Source of the DNA: Algoriphagus sp. A40
Lineage (GTDB): Bacteria > Bacteroidota > Bacteroidia > Cytophagales > Cyclobacteriaceae
Assembly (NCBI RefSeq): GCF_002002735.1
Contig: NZ_MUNY01000061.1
Span: 62,001-126,000 of the forward strand
Reading direction: 5' to 3'
DNA length: 64,000 nucleotides
The stretch's first letter is position 1, and every line of letters begins with the position of its first letter. Positions 7,834 to 16,945 of this stretch are shown here, in pieces. The notes beneath the pieces were generated by a model, which worked only from the letters and a program-made list of their open reading frames with translations, had not been told where the DNA came from and made no database searches. A program made the position numbers and the translations under genes.

Positions 7834-8271
7834 ATGAAAAACCAAAACTACCAGAACCACTCCCGCATTTATCCCTTTCATCATCTGATAATTACTCCAC
7901 TCTGCTTGATCTTTTTAGGCTGGACGATTTACAGAATTGATTATTCCACTCAAGAAGGCATTTTTACTGGGGTGTATATGCTTCTCGGTGCCTTGATTCT
8001 TGCCTTGCTGCCTCTGCTGGCCAGAATTTATGCGCTCAAAACCCAAAACAGAATCATTTTGATGGAGATGAGACAGCGGTACTTTCACTTGACTGGATCT
8101 TCATTTTACCCTAAAGAAAATCAATTGAAACTCGGGCAGATAATTGCACTGAGATTTGCCAGTGATGTGGAGCTGATTGATTTGATAGAAAAAGCGATCA
8201 AACAACGGTTAAATCCAAAAGAGATTAAGCTGCAAGTGAAAAACTGGCAGGGTGACTACCGCCGGGTCTAA
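7834..8271 (+). CDS. DUF6526-like small membrane protein
   Basis: A 145-residue protein with two hydrophobic segments (about 17-33 and 44-64) and a soluble basic C-terminal half ending in a VKNWQGDYRRV-type tail. The opening MKNQNYQNH and the MRQRYFHLTG segment after the second membrane helix match what I recall of DUF6526 proteins of Bacteroidota, which have no assigned function. The stop codon overlaps that of the convergent glycerate kinase by four bases, leaving no room for a terminator between them. Confidence 0.7.
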   Translation: MKNQNYQNHSRIYPFHHLIITPLCLIFLGWTIYRIDYSTQEGIFTGVYMLLGALILALLPLLARIYALKTQNRIILMEMRQRYFHLTGSSFYPKENQLKLGQIIALRFASDVELIDLIEKAIKQRLNPKEIKLQVKNWQGDYRRV

Positions 8272-9374
8272 TCAAATTTCCTTTCGGCAACAGCAATTTC
8301 TATTAGCCCGCTAAGATTTTCGCGGGCTTTTTCTTTAAAATCTAATGTGTTAAAATCCAAAGAGGATAGCTCGAGTACCAAATCAAATCCAGACCCCTCT
8401 CCTCCTCTACCTGAGGTGATTAAGGCTATTTTCTTTCGGTTTGCTTTAGCAAGTTGAAGGAGTTCAAAGCTTGCCTTTCCCTGATCACTTTGTGAGTCAT
8501 ATTGGCCTTCGCCGGTAATGATCCAATCCGATTTAATGATTTTCTCCTCCATCCGGACCAAATCAAAAAAATAGTGAGCTCCAAATTCAATCTTCATTTC
8601 AAAAAACATACTGAGGCCTAATGCAACCCCACCGGCAGCTCCAAATCCAGGCTGGTCAGACCAAACTTTTTGTGATTTTTTAATCAAAAGGTTCAGAGCA
8701 TTTTCGCAATCTTCTTCAAAGGCCTTGATTTTGTTTTTTTCCAGACCCTTTTGGGGACCAAAAACTATTACAGCACCCCCTTCGCCCAAAAATGGATTCC
8801 TTACATCACATAAGCAGGTAAATCGGATCTTAGGGAGCCCTACTGATTTCTGAATGTGCTTGATTTTCTTTAAAAAACTTGGGGAAAAAGCTGAAATCTC
8901 CCTTCCATTTTCATCCAGAAAAAGAATTCCCAAAGCACTCAAAATTCCAGTTCCCAAGTCTATGGTTGCACTACCACCCAAGCCAAGTACGATTTCTTCG
9001 GCTCCCATTTCCACAGCTTTTTGGATAATCAGGCCTGTACCAAAAGTAGATGTTAAATGAGGGTCTTTCTGATGCATCTCCAAAGCTCCAATTCCCGAAG
9101 CCGTTGAGATGTCGAGAAAGGCTTTCTTTTGTCTGGAATCCCAGCCAAAATATCCCAAAACAGGCTGACCAACCGCATTCAATGTCCAAACCGGTATTTT
9201 CTCCAGTCCAAGGGATTCAATCAACAAACTGCAGGTACCATCGCCTCCATCTGCGACAGGTTGTATTACACAAACACCTTCTGAGGTCTCTCCAATTTTC
9301 TCCGCAATTATCCTGGCAGCTTCATCAGCCGGAATCGTTCCTTTGAAAGCATTGGGAGCGATCAGATACCGCAT
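8268..9374 (-). CDS. Glycerate kinase (GarK/GlxK family)
   Basis: A 368-residue cytoplasmic kinase of the glycerate kinase type I family, which phosphorylates D-glycerate (in most members at O2). The family opening IAPNAFKGT with the VADGGDGT loop, GLGGSATIDLGTG, GAAGGVALGL and the late TGEGQYDSQS loop are all visible. It starts two bases after the stop of the sodium:amino-acid symporter and is certainly cotranscribed with it. The pairing suggests a route in which an imported amino acid such as serine or glycine feeds glycerate, but the intermediate enzymes are not in the window. Confidence 0.93.
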   Translation of the reverse strand: MRYLIAPNAFKGTIPADEAARIIAEKIGETSEGVCVIQPVADGGDGTCSLLIESLGLEKIPVWTLNAVGQPVLGYFGWDSRQKKAFLDISTASGIGALEMHQKDPHLTSTFGTGLIIQKAVEMGAEEIVLGLGGSATIDLGTGILSALGILFLDENGREISAFSPSFLKKIKHIQKSVGLPKIRFTCLCDVRNPFLGEGGAVIVFGPQKGLEKNKIKAFEEDCENALNLLIKKSQKVWSDQPGFGAAGGVALGLSMFFEMKIEFGAHYFFDLVRMEEKIIKSDWIITGEGQYDSQSDQGKASFELLQLAKANRKKIALITSGRGGEGSGFDLVLELSSLDFNTLDFKEKARENLSGLIEIAVAERKFD

Positions 9375-9376
9375 GA

Positions 9377-10726
9377 TTAACTGTTTTTCATTCGTGCAAA
9401 ATAGTCTTTGCTCGCTGCACGAACTTTTGGAGAGAGGTAAAGAGCCGAGATCATTGTCGGAAAAGCCATCACGGCATACATTCCGTCTACTAAACTCACC
9501 ACAACTTCAAGTGATGCCACTGATCCCAAAACAATGGTCACCAAGTAGAAGTAATTGTAGTACTTGGCTTTATCTGCCCCGAAAAGGTAATTTGTACACT
9601 TATGGCCATAGTACGAGTAAGTGAAGATGGTAGAAAGAGCAAAAACCAAAACTGAAATCATCAACAGGTATTTACCATAAACAGGAATTCCCAATTCAAA
9701 GGCTTCAAGGGTAAGACGAACTCCATCATTTTCAGAAGTTTTCCAAACTCCGGTTAACAGGATCACGAGAGCGGTCAGTGTACAAACAACAATGGTATCT
9801 ATAAAAGGACCCAACATCGCGATTAATCCTTCACGGATTGGCTCGTTGGTTTTAGAAGCCCCGTGCACCATCGGAGCTGTGCCGATACCCGCCTCATTGG
9901 AGAATGCAGCTCTTCTGGCTCCGGTGATGATAACCGCTCCTACTGCTCCGCCCATTACGGCATTACCAGTAAATGCATCCACTATGATCAATTTTAACAT
10001 TTCCGGCACTTGCCCAATGTATTTGAATACGATGATCGATACAGTGAAAAAGTAAATACCAACCATGAACGGTACCATTTTAGAGGCTACCTCCGCTATC
10101 CTTTTTAACCCACCCAAAATCACCACTGCTGTCAGCAACATGGTTATGATCCCAATAATCCATCTGTTTCGTTCTTCTTCCTGAATAGTCTCCGGTTCGA
10201 TCAGAATCGCTTGGGTAAGTGCTGTGAGCTGATTGGAGGTAAAAACAGCCAACAAACCTATAAAACCCGCAACTGCGAAAATCACCGCAAGGAATTTCCA
10301 TTTCTTGCCCATTCCCTCCTCAATTACATACATCGGCCCGCCTTGGATCTCTCCGGAACTGTCTTTTCCTCGGTACATAATCGCAAGACTGCAGGTGTAG
10401 AATTTGGTTGCCATTCCCAAAAAAGCAGCCACCCACATCCAAAACAAAGCTCCCGGTCCTCCCATGTTAATAGCAAGAGCAACGCCGGAAATATTCCCTA
10501 AGCCAACAGTGGCCGCAATTGCAGCAGATAAAGCCTGAACTGAAGTGATCTGACCTGGAGCTAGGGAGTTATCATATTTACCTCGAAGCAGCTTCACTGC
10601 ATGCCCGATTTTTAAAACTGACACGAATCCAGAATGGAAAAAAAAGTACGTTCCACCTCCAAGTAGCAAAACCAAAATCGGTGGGCCCCAGATCCAGTTG
10701 CTAAACTCTATTATTGTATCTCCCAT
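9377..10726 (-). CDS. Sodium:alanine/glycine symporter (AGCS family)
   Basis: A 449-residue inner-membrane transporter of the alanine-or-glycine:cation symporter family. Family hallmarks visible are GQITSVQALSAAIAATVGLGNISGVA near residues 57-82, the GPGALFWMWVAAFLGMATKF segment and the NEAGIGTAPMVHGASK loop. About ten to eleven hydrophobic segments can be drawn. Members import small neutral amino acids with sodium. It is the first gene of a two-gene unit with glycerate kinase. The GH20 gene upstream ends at a terminator, so this unit has its own promoter, which I could not place with confidence. Confidence 0.93.
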   Translation of the reverse strand: MGDTIIEFSNWIWGPPILVLLLGGGTYFFFHSGFVSVLKIGHAVKLLRGKYDNSLAPGQITSVQALSAAIAATVGLGNISGVALAINMGGPGALFWMWVAAFLGMATKFYTCSLAIMYRGKDSSGEIQGGPMYVIEEGMGKKWKFLAVIFAVAGFIGLLAVFTSNQLTALTQAILIEPETIQEEERNRWIIGIITMLLTAVVILGGLKRIAEVASKMVPFMVGIYFFTVSIIVFKYIGQVPEMLKLIIVDAFTGNAVMGGAVGAVIITGARRAAFSNEAGIGTAPMVHGASKTNEPIREGLIAMLGPFIDTIVVCTLTALVILLTGVWKTSENDGVRLTLEAFELGIPVYGKYLLMISVLVFALSTIFTYSYYGHKCTNYLFGADKAKYYNYFYLVTIVLGSVASLEVVVSLVDGMYAVMAFPTMISALYLSPKVRAASKDYFARMKNS

Positions 10727-10821
10727 TTCTATTTCAGAATATCTGTCTTTATCCTTTTTCTAAACTTGCCTTCGATAATAGGCCCAATTTCCTCAAAATC
10801 AAAAATTATATGATCTGAGGC

Positions 10822-10856
10822 ACAAAAAATCCCGAAGCCTTTTGAAGCCTCGGGAT
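10822..10856 (-). terminator. Intrinsic terminator of the GH20 gene
   Basis: On the minus strand ATCCCGA (10850-10856) pairs with TCGGGAT (10829-10835) around a loop with a small inner helix, followed by six Ts. Confidence 0.75.
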
Positions 10857-10872
10857 ATTAAACTGCTTTTAA

Positions 10873-12465
10873 TTACCAGATTACTTTTGGCGATTTATAA
10901 AATCCAACGCCTTGGATATCCCATTTTTTTCCGTGGACAGAAATTCTTTTGCTATAACCTTCCCAACTTCTTCTTTCTTTCTTAGTCCAGGCCACTTCTG
11001 CAATAGCCGTAAGTCTTGGAAAAACCAAGTAATCAATATCTGCCCTATTGGTAACTGTCTCAGTCCAAAGTGGAGCTTCCACACCCAAAATATTTTCTGC
11101 TGAAATCCCAGCCGCATATTCGGTAGGTTCCCAAAGGTAAGCGGAATCCAGTTCCACATAGGCTGCCCAATGAAGGCCAATTCTGGAAGTGCTGTCGTAT
11201 TGCATATCCAGGTAGGCTTTTTTAGCTGGGGACATCAAAACTTTGCTTCCTTGTTCCTTTGCCAGCTTTGCATTTTCCTCAAGTGCCCAGAATTGCGCCA
11301 CGTTTCCGGGAAGCATCTTTGCTGTGGCGACTTCATCCCAGCCGATGCTGGTTTTTCCGTATTTGGAAACTATGTCCTGAACACGCTCTACAAAGTACAC
11401 ATAGTCCTCTTTTTCAGTCACATGCGATTCATCCCCGCCGATATGAAAATAAGGTCCGGGTGTAATTTCTGTAATTTCTCTCACCACACTATCAACAAAG
11501 GCATAGGTCAATTCCAGTTTTGGAGCGAATGTACTCCAGCCGACCTCAATACCGGTATAAAGCTCAGAAGCTTGTGGGTTTTTCAATGGCATCTCATAAT
11601 CCAACGGTGCCTTGTTTACAGAATCCAATTTTCCATTCGGCAGATTCACTCCTGGATTCAATTCCGCATAGGAAGCCAAAGCTGAATTGGTGTGACCTGG
11701 CATATCGATTTCGGGTACAATCGTGATGAATCGGTCAGCTGCATAAGCTATAATTTCCTTGTATTGCTCCTGAGTGTAAAACCCACCGTCTCCCCCACCA
11801 ACTTCAGTGCTGCCACCGATTTCAGTAAGTTTTGGCCAGGATTTGATCTCAATTCTCCAACCTTGATCGTCAGAGAGGTGAAGATGAAGGTAATTGAATT
11901 TGTAAACCGCCATTTGATCAATGTAATACTTGACATCCTCGATTGAGATAAAATGTCTAGCGACGTCCAGCATGGAGCCTCTGTATCCAAAAGTTGGCTC
12001 ATCTTTGATCGTCCCTCCGGGAATTTCCCAATTGACTGATTGGACTGTGGAATTTGCAATTTCATGAGGAAAAAGCTGAAGCAAAGTCTGAACTCCGTAA
12101 AAAAGTCCCGCTTCTCCTGCAGAAGTGATTTTAATTTCCGCATCAGAAATCTCAATTTGATAAGCTTCAGAAAACTCATTTCCGGTTAATTCCAATACAA
12201 TCTGACCTGCATCAAAAGAAACCGGAATATCGAATCCGGTAGCCGGACGAAGTTTTTCGGCGAGGTGTTCACCGACTTTTGTTAAGTGGTCGCCCGATCC
12301 AATTAATTTAATTCCTGTTTCAGGTGTCAGAGCAAAACTTCCTGATCCATTGCTGATTTCCAGTGGAAGTGGAATAATTGCCGCATCGGAAAGTGGCGGT
12401 GATTTTTTACAGGCACCCAAAACCAGAGTTCCGGAAAGCAGCAAAGTCCAAATTGATTTTTTCAT
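10873..12465 (-). CDS. Beta-N-acetylhexosaminidase, GH20, lipoprotein
   Basis: A 530-residue exported exo-hexosaminidase that removes terminal GlcNAc or GalNAc by substrate-assisted catalysis. The signal peptide ends in the lipobox LVLGAC with Cys19. The N-terminal GH20b alpha/beta domain covers about 25-155, and the TIM barrel follows, with HLSDDQGWRIEI near 196-207, PEIDMPGHT near 251-259 and the catalytic Asp345-Glu346 pair in HIGGDES. Membrane tethering suits chitin-oligosaccharide or glycan degradation at the cell surface or in periplasm. No SusCD pair is adjacent, so it is not part of a classical utilisation locus here. Confidence 0.95.
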   Translation of the reverse strand: MKKSIWTLLLSGTLVLGACKKSPPLSDAAIIPLPLEISNGSGSFALTPETGIKLIGSGDHLTKVGEHLAEKLRPATGFDIPVSFDAGQIVLELTGNEFSEAYQIEISDAEIKITSAGEAGLFYGVQTLLQLFPHEIANSTVQSVNWEIPGGTIKDEPTFGYRGSMLDVARHFISIEDVKYYIDQMAVYKFNYLHLHLSDDQGWRIEIKSWPKLTEIGGSTEVGGGDGGFYTQEQYKEIIAYAADRFITIVPEIDMPGHTNSALASYAELNPGVNLPNGKLDSVNKAPLDYEMPLKNPQASELYTGIEVGWSTFAPKLELTYAFVDSVVREITEITPGPYFHIGGDESHVTEKEDYVYFVERVQDIVSKYGKTSIGWDEVATAKMLPGNVAQFWALEENAKLAKEQGSKVLMSPAKKAYLDMQYDSTSRIGLHWAAYVELDSAYLWEPTEYAAGISAENILGVEAPLWTETVTNRADIDYLVFPRLTAIAEVAWTKKERRSWEGYSKRISVHGKKWDIQGVGFYKSPKVIW

Positions 12466-12556
12466 TAGATGTGATTTTTGATAAACTTAATTGAAATTTT
12501 TAAAAATCTATTTTCTCAAAATCAAATAAATTTTGAAATTAGGCCTGCTTAAACCC

Positions 12557-12586
12557 TTTGAATAAAAACCCATTGGATTAAGTTTG
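12557..12586 (+). promoter_or_regulatory. Promoter of the Tat-exported oxidoreductase gene
   Basis: TTTG (12557-12560), 18 bases, TAAGTTTG (12579-12586), a perfect match to the phylum consensus. The leader to the ATG at 12699 is about 105 bases, unusually long for this window, and holds GGAGG/CCTCC repeats that could fold. Confidence 0.75.
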
Positions 12587-12698
12587 TCAGGAGGAAGAAA
12601 AGAATGAGACCTCCCGTCTATATTTCCCACAAAGTGGTGATTAATCCCCTCCTTTTGATAATTTGAAATTCGTCAGTTAATAATCAACCTGAAAAAAT

Positions 12699-14159
12699 AT
12701 GGAAAATAACAATTCCAACCAGGAGCAACCCTCCAGAAGAAGTTTTATCAAAGGCTCAGCCTTAGCGCTTGCCGGATTTTATATAGTACCTAGACATGTT
12801 CTTGGTGGTCCGGGATTTATTGCTCCTAGTGATCGATTGAGAGTGGCCAGCATCGGTGTAGGTGGTATGGGAGGCGGAGACGTAGCTGGTATATTCAGAA
12901 GTGGAAAAGTGGACATGATCGCCCTTTGCGATGTAGATGATACCCGAGCCAAAAAAAGCAGGGATGATCATCCTAAAGCCGCCTATTATAAGGATTACCG
13001 AATAATGCTGGAGAAGGAGGAGAAAAACATTGATGCTGTATCAGTCTCCACTCCCGATCACATGCATGCTGTGCAGGCGATGATGGCAATGAAAATGGGC
13101 AAGCATGTCTATGTCCAAAAGCCCATGTCTCATGACATCTATGAGGCGCGAATGCTAACTGAGGCTGCAGAAAAATACAAAGTGGTAACCCAAATGGGAA
13201 ACCAAGGCTCCTCGGGAGATGGAGTCCGTCAAATGATCGAGTGGTACAATGCCGGAGTAATAGGTGAAGCTACTAAAGTTTATTCCTGGACTAACCGTCC
13301 GGTTTGGCCTCAGGGAATTGAATGGCCAAAAACTCCGGTTGCACCACCGGCAGATTTGGATTGGGATCTTTGGCTAGGAACAGCACCTTATAAAGACTAT
13401 GTAGGAAATCTTGTACCATTCAATTGGAGAGGCTGGTGGGATTATGGAACCGGTGCTTTGGGTGACATGGCCTGCCATATTATGGAGCCGCCTTTCCGGG
13501 TTTTGGGTTTGGGATATCCTAAATCTGCCGAATGCTCTGTGGGTTCTGTTTACGTTGGTGAATTCAACAGAGGTTACTTCCCTGAAAGCTGCCCCCCTTC
13601 TTCTCATATTACCTTGCGATTTGATCGTCCGGGTAAATCTGACTTGGAATTCCACTGGATGGATGGCGGAATCCAACCTACCAGACCGGAAGAGCTCGAA
13701 CCAAACGAAATCATGGGTGACGGTGGTAACGGCGTAATCATCGAAGGAACAAAAGGAAAAATGATGTGCTCTACGTATGGCGCAAATCCTAAATTACTTC
13801 CAACAAAGAGAACCACAGAAGTGAGTGTTCCACAATCGGAATACAGAGTGCCTGAAGGAGACAGAGGCCACTACAACAACTGGGTGGAAGCCTGCATTGG
13901 AGGACATGGTTCGGAGGAATTCAAAAAACTCAGCTCACCGTTTTCAGTCGCAGGTCCATTGACTGAAACTGTTTTGATGGGAAATCTTGCAATCAGAAGT
14001 TATGACTATAGAATTCCAAGAGCTGGTTCAACCAATCAATTTGATTATCCAGGAAGAGGCATCAAATTGCTATGGGACGGGCCAAATATGAAAATTAGCA
14101 ATTTTGAACCTGCCAACCAGTTTGTGCAGCGCCAATATCGCGGAGATTTTTCGCTTTGA
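12699..14159 (+). CDS. Gfo/Idh/MocA-family oxidoreductase, Tat-exported
   Basis: A 486-residue NAD(P)-dependent sugar oxidoreductase homologue with a twin-arginine signal (SRRSFIKGS, Arg13-Arg14) ahead of a hydrophobic segment, so it is exported folded with its cofactor. The Rossmann motif is VGGMGGG (near 53-59) and the conserved EKP-equivalent is VQKPMSHD. Bacteroidota carry many such secreted proteins, some of which are glycosidases of the GH109 type that use NAD as a cofactor. The substrate cannot be inferred from context. A hydrolase using the same mechanism is a real alternative to a dehydrogenase. Confidence 0.9.
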   Translation: MENNNSNQEQPSRRSFIKGSALALAGFYIVPRHVLGGPGFIAPSDRLRVASIGVGGMGGGDVAGIFRSGKVDMIALCDVDDTRAKKSRDDHPKAAYYKDYRIMLEKEEKNIDAVSVSTPDHMHAVQAMMAMKMGKHVYVQKPMSHDIYEARMLTEAAEKYKVVTQMGNQGSSGDGVRQMIEWYNAGVIGEATKVYSWTNRPVWPQGIEWPKTPVAPPADLDWDLWLGTAPYKDYVGNLVPFNWRGWWDYGTGALGDMACHIMEPPFRVLGLGYPKSAECSVGSVYVGEFNRGYFPESCPPSSHITLRFDRPGKSDLEFHWMDGGIQPTRPEELEPNEIMGDGGNGVIIEGTKGKMMCSTYGANPKLLPTKRTTEVSVPQSEYRVPEGDRGHYNNWVEACIGGHGSEEFKKLSSPFSVAGPLTETVLMGNLAIRSYDYRIPRAGSTNQFDYPGRGIKLLWDGPNMKISNFEPANQFVQRQYRGDFSL

Positions 14160-14174
14160 TCAAGGCTAAAAAGT

Positions 14175-14216
14175 AAAAAAAAGGGCTTCCGATAATTTGG
14201 AAGCCCTTTTTTATTG
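14175..14216. terminator. Bidirectional terminator between convergent genes
   Basis: A perfect stem AAGGGCTTCC / GGAAGCCCTT (14181-14190 with 14199-14208) is flanked by A and T runs on both sides. The stop codon of the OmpA gene is embedded in the T run. Confidence 0.9.
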
Positions 14217-15872
14217 TTCTACTGCCAACTCAACTCTGCGATTTTTTGCTCTTCCTGCTTCTGTGGCGTTGGAAGCAATTGGGCGGGTCCCTCCCCAGCC
14301 AGAAATCCTCAGTCTTTCGAAATTGCCCCCTTTGCTTACCAGAAAATCTCTCACACTTCCGGCTCTTTCCAATGAAAGCTGCTTATTCAAACCCGGATCT
14401 CCGGCATTATCGGTGTGCCCGTTGATTCTGATCGTAACTTGAGGGTTTTCAATTAGAAAATTTGCCAAATCGGAAAGACTGGACTCTGTGCTTTCTCCTT
14501 CTAGTTCAGCTGTACCCCGCTTGAAATTCACATCCTCCAAAAGGACAGTACTTCCCGGTTCGGCTTTGGTCATCAAGACCACAGTTTTGTCTTTGGAATC
14601 TAAATTTTCGAGTAAAACCTGCTTGGGGAAATACCCTTTTGCCGAAATTTTCACCCCGGTGAAGCCTTTTTCCTTCAAACTGGATATCAATTGAATTTCT
14701 TGATAATCAATAGCTTCTGATCCTTTGATGAATGTCAAAGTATAAGAAATTTCCATCTTGTTTTTCCCATCTATTACTAACCAAGAAATAGGCTGTTCGA
14801 CGACCTCGATTTCTTTTTCGACGGGTTCGACAGGGGTAATTGGAGTAGTCGGAAGGTATACTTTAGTAGAATCAGAAAGCGGGATGGCTTGGGTTTCGGG
14901 CTTGACCGCATTGACTCGAGAGGGTCTGGATGAACTTCTTACCGGTTCAGATATTGCCTCCGGAACAACCGATGCCACAAATTCTGTAGGTATAACTAGC
15001 GGGACTGGAGTCGCAAAGGTCAAAAGATCGGCAAAACCGTCACTGTTTTGGGTACTAGTCCAGACAATTTCATCTTCATCAAGAAAGGTAATGGAAGCCT
15101 CGGACCCGTTGGAACTTATTTGCACCCATTTTTCAGGTTTGCTCCAGCTGTCCCAAGATTCTTCAAGACGTTTTGAAATAAGAATATCCTTTCCGTTTGC
15201 ACCAGGATAGGAATTAGAAGAAAAGTAAAGCTGTTGATCCTTTGGATCGTAAAAGGGTCCTGTCTCCTGTCCAAATCCATTGATTGCCGGACCTAGGTTT
15301 TGAAGGTTGGACCAAACGATTGCACCAGTCTTTTCACTCAGGTAAATATCCTCGTTTCCCTGACCACCATTTCGTTTGCCTGCCAGAAAAATCAATTTCC
15401 CCCCTTCAGCAACTCTACCGGAAATTGGGCCATCAAAGGAATTCAAATCCGGAAAATCGACTTTTCTCAGGTAATTCCAATCCTGGCCAAATTTTGAAAA
15501 TTGATGGATTGAAGCTTCATTTCCTTCTTTTCTCAAAATCAAAAGCGTCAACACATCTTCAAGGCCCAAAGCAATGTCGTAGCCTTTAGAACTTAAATCC
15601 GGACGGTGTGTCGCTTCACCCCATTCACCGGTTTCATCCTTTCTGGTTTCCCAGATATCCCCAGAATCTGATGATCCACCCATATTCGATGGATGAAAAG
15701 CCCTGGTAAAAAGTAAGGTATTGTTTCCTATCCAGACTGGATTGGTGTCATCGTTTGGGCTGTTTGCACCGGAAAGGGAACGCAGCTCCTGCGCCTTGGC
15801 ACTAAAGAAAAAACAAAAAGCAAGCAGCACGAAGCCACTTGCTTTGTAAACATACTGTTTTGAATTTTTCAT
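14211..15872 (-). CDS. OmpA-family protein with PD40 beta-propeller repeats
   Basis: A 553-residue envelope protein. The signal peptide ends near AKAQ (residue 28). Residues about 30-310 hold WD40-like PD40 repeats (repeated DDTNPVWIGNN, YDPKDQQLYFSSN, DIYLSEK patterns), followed by a Ser/Val/Glu/Pro linker and a C-terminal OmpA peptidoglycan-binding domain with the INGHTDNAG and AKNRRVEL signatures. It anchors to the cell wall while the propeller probably binds protein or glycan partners. It begins two bases after the stop of the deoxyhypusine-synthase-like gene and is in its operon. Confidence 0.88.
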   Translation of the reverse strand: MKNSKQYVYKASGFVLLAFCFFFSAKAQELRSLSGANSPNDDTNPVWIGNNTLLFTRAFHPSNMGGSSDSGDIWETRKDETGEWGEATHRPDLSSKGYDIALGLEDVLTLLILRKEGNEASIHQFSKFGQDWNYLRKVDFPDLNSFDGPISGRVAEGGKLIFLAGKRNGGQGNEDIYLSEKTGAIVWSNLQNLGPAINGFGQETGPFYDPKDQQLYFSSNSYPGANGKDILISKRLEESWDSWSKPEKWVQISSNGSEASITFLDEDEIVWTSTQNSDGFADLLTFATPVPLVIPTEFVASVVPEAISEPVRSSSRPSRVNAVKPETQAIPLSDSTKVYLPTTPITPVEPVEKEIEVVEQPISWLVIDGKNKMEISYTLTFIKGSEAIDYQEIQLISSLKEKGFTGVKISAKGYFPKQVLLENLDSKDKTVVLMTKAEPGSTVLLEDVNFKRGTAELEGESTESSLSDLANFLIENPQVTIRINGHTDNAGDPGLNKQLSLERAGSVRDFLVSKGGNFERLRISGWGGTRPIASNATEAGRAKNRRVELAVEQ

Positions 15873-15874
15873 AC

Positions 15875-16846
15875 TTATTGATCCAACACGATGGCGAATA
15901 TCAATGGCGCCACGATGGTTGCATCAGATTCGATAATATACTTTGGAGTATCCTGTCCTAGCTTGCCCCAAGTGATTTTTTCATTCGGAACAGCCCCTGA
16001 ATACGATCCGTAAGAAGTGGTCGAATCAGAGATTTGGCAGAAATAGCCCCATAGAGGCACATTTGTCCGCTGCAAGTCCTGATGCAACATCGGTACCACA
16101 CAGATAGGAAAATCTCCTGCAATTCCCCCGCCAATTTGGAAAAATCCAACAGTACTTTCATCTGTTGCATTTTGGGTGTACCATTCTGCCAAGAACATCA
16201 TGTACTCAATACCTGTACGAACGGTATGAACTTTCTTTACATCTCCGGAGATTACGTGTCCGGCAAACATGTTTCCTAGAGTAGAATCTTCCCAACCCGG
16301 CACGATCATCGGGATGTTTCTTTTTGCAGCTTCAAGGAGCCAGCTGTTTTTAGGATCTATCTGGAAGGATGCATCCAGCTTGCCTGACAATAAAATTTTG
16401 TAGAAAAACTCGTGAGGAAAGTAAGCTTCACCTGCTTGATCAGCTTTCACCCATTCTTCCAAAATCACATTTTCGATCCGACGCATGGCTTCCATTTCTG
16501 GAATACAAGTATCTGTCACGCGGTTCATATGACGCTCCAAAAGCGCTTGCTCATCCGCTGGTGTCAGTTCACGGTAGTTGGGAACCCGCTCGTAATAATC
16601 ATGAGCAACTAGATTAAACACATCTTCCTCCAAATTGGCCCCGGTACAAGAGATGATCTGTACTTTGTCCTGTCGGATCATTTCGGCAAGGGAAATTCCT
16701 AATTCTGCAGTGGACATGGCTCCGGCCAGCGTAACCATCATTTTACCTCCGTTGTCAAGATGGGTTTTATACCCTTCAGCCGCATCAATTAAGGCTGCAG
16801 CATTGAAGTGTCGGTAATTGTGTTTTAAAAATTCCGTGATTTTCAT
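15875..16846 (-). CDS. Deoxyhypusine synthase-family protein
   Basis: A 323-residue protein of the deoxyhypusine synthase fold, using NAD and a polyamine. Family segments seen are KMMVTLAGAMSTAELG, SCTGANLEEDVFN, VPGWEDSTLGN, GGGIAGDF and the catalytic-lysine loop ITWGKLGQ with Lys295. Eukaryotic members modify eIF5A, which bacteria lack; bacterial homologues include homospermidine-synthase-like and unassigned enzymes, so the substrate is open. The longer frame from 16897 covers a promoter element and is rejected. It is cotranscribed with the OmpA gene. Confidence 0.9.
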   Translation of the reverse strand: MKITEFLKHNYRHFNAAALIDAAEGYKTHLDNGGKMMVTLAGAMSTAELGISLAEMIRQDKVQIISCTGANLEEDVFNLVAHDYYERVPNYRELTPADEQALLERHMNRVTDTCIPEMEAMRRIENVILEEWVKADQAGEAYFPHEFFYKILLSGKLDASFQIDPKNSWLLEAAKRNIPMIVPGWEDSTLGNMFAGHVISGDVKKVHTVRTGIEYMMFLAEWYTQNATDESTVGFFQIGGGIAGDFPICVVPMLHQDLQRTNVPLWGYFCQISDSTTSYGSYSGAVPNEKITWGKLGQDTPKYIIESDATIVAPLIFAIVLDQ

Positions 16847-16871
16847 TTCGTTCGGGTTTTCGATAGAGGCG

Positions 16872-16898
16872 CAAAAATACCCAATTTTTACCCACAAA
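16872..16898 (-). promoter_or_regulatory. Promoter of the deoxyhypusine-synthase-like gene
   Basis: TTTG (16895-16898) and TATTTTTG (16872-16879) on the minus strand, 15 bases apart, a little short. The TTTG is the end of the T run of the terminator just upstream. Confidence 0.55.
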
Positions 16899-16923
16899 AA
16901 AACCCGGACAAAATCCGGGTTTT
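16896..16923 (-). terminator. Intrinsic terminator of the OmpH-like gene
   Basis: Stem AAAACCCGGA / TCCGGGTTTT (16914-16923 with 16899-16908) with a five-base loop and a run of seven Ts on the minus strand. Confidence 0.85.
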
Positions 16924-16945
16924 AGAATTTCGGATTAAGTAATCG

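Noticed and set aside
7698..7940. 80-residue frame covering the terminator at 7790-7816
   Set aside because: It runs across a perfect terminator and overlaps the 49-residue gene and the DUF6526 gene in other frames.
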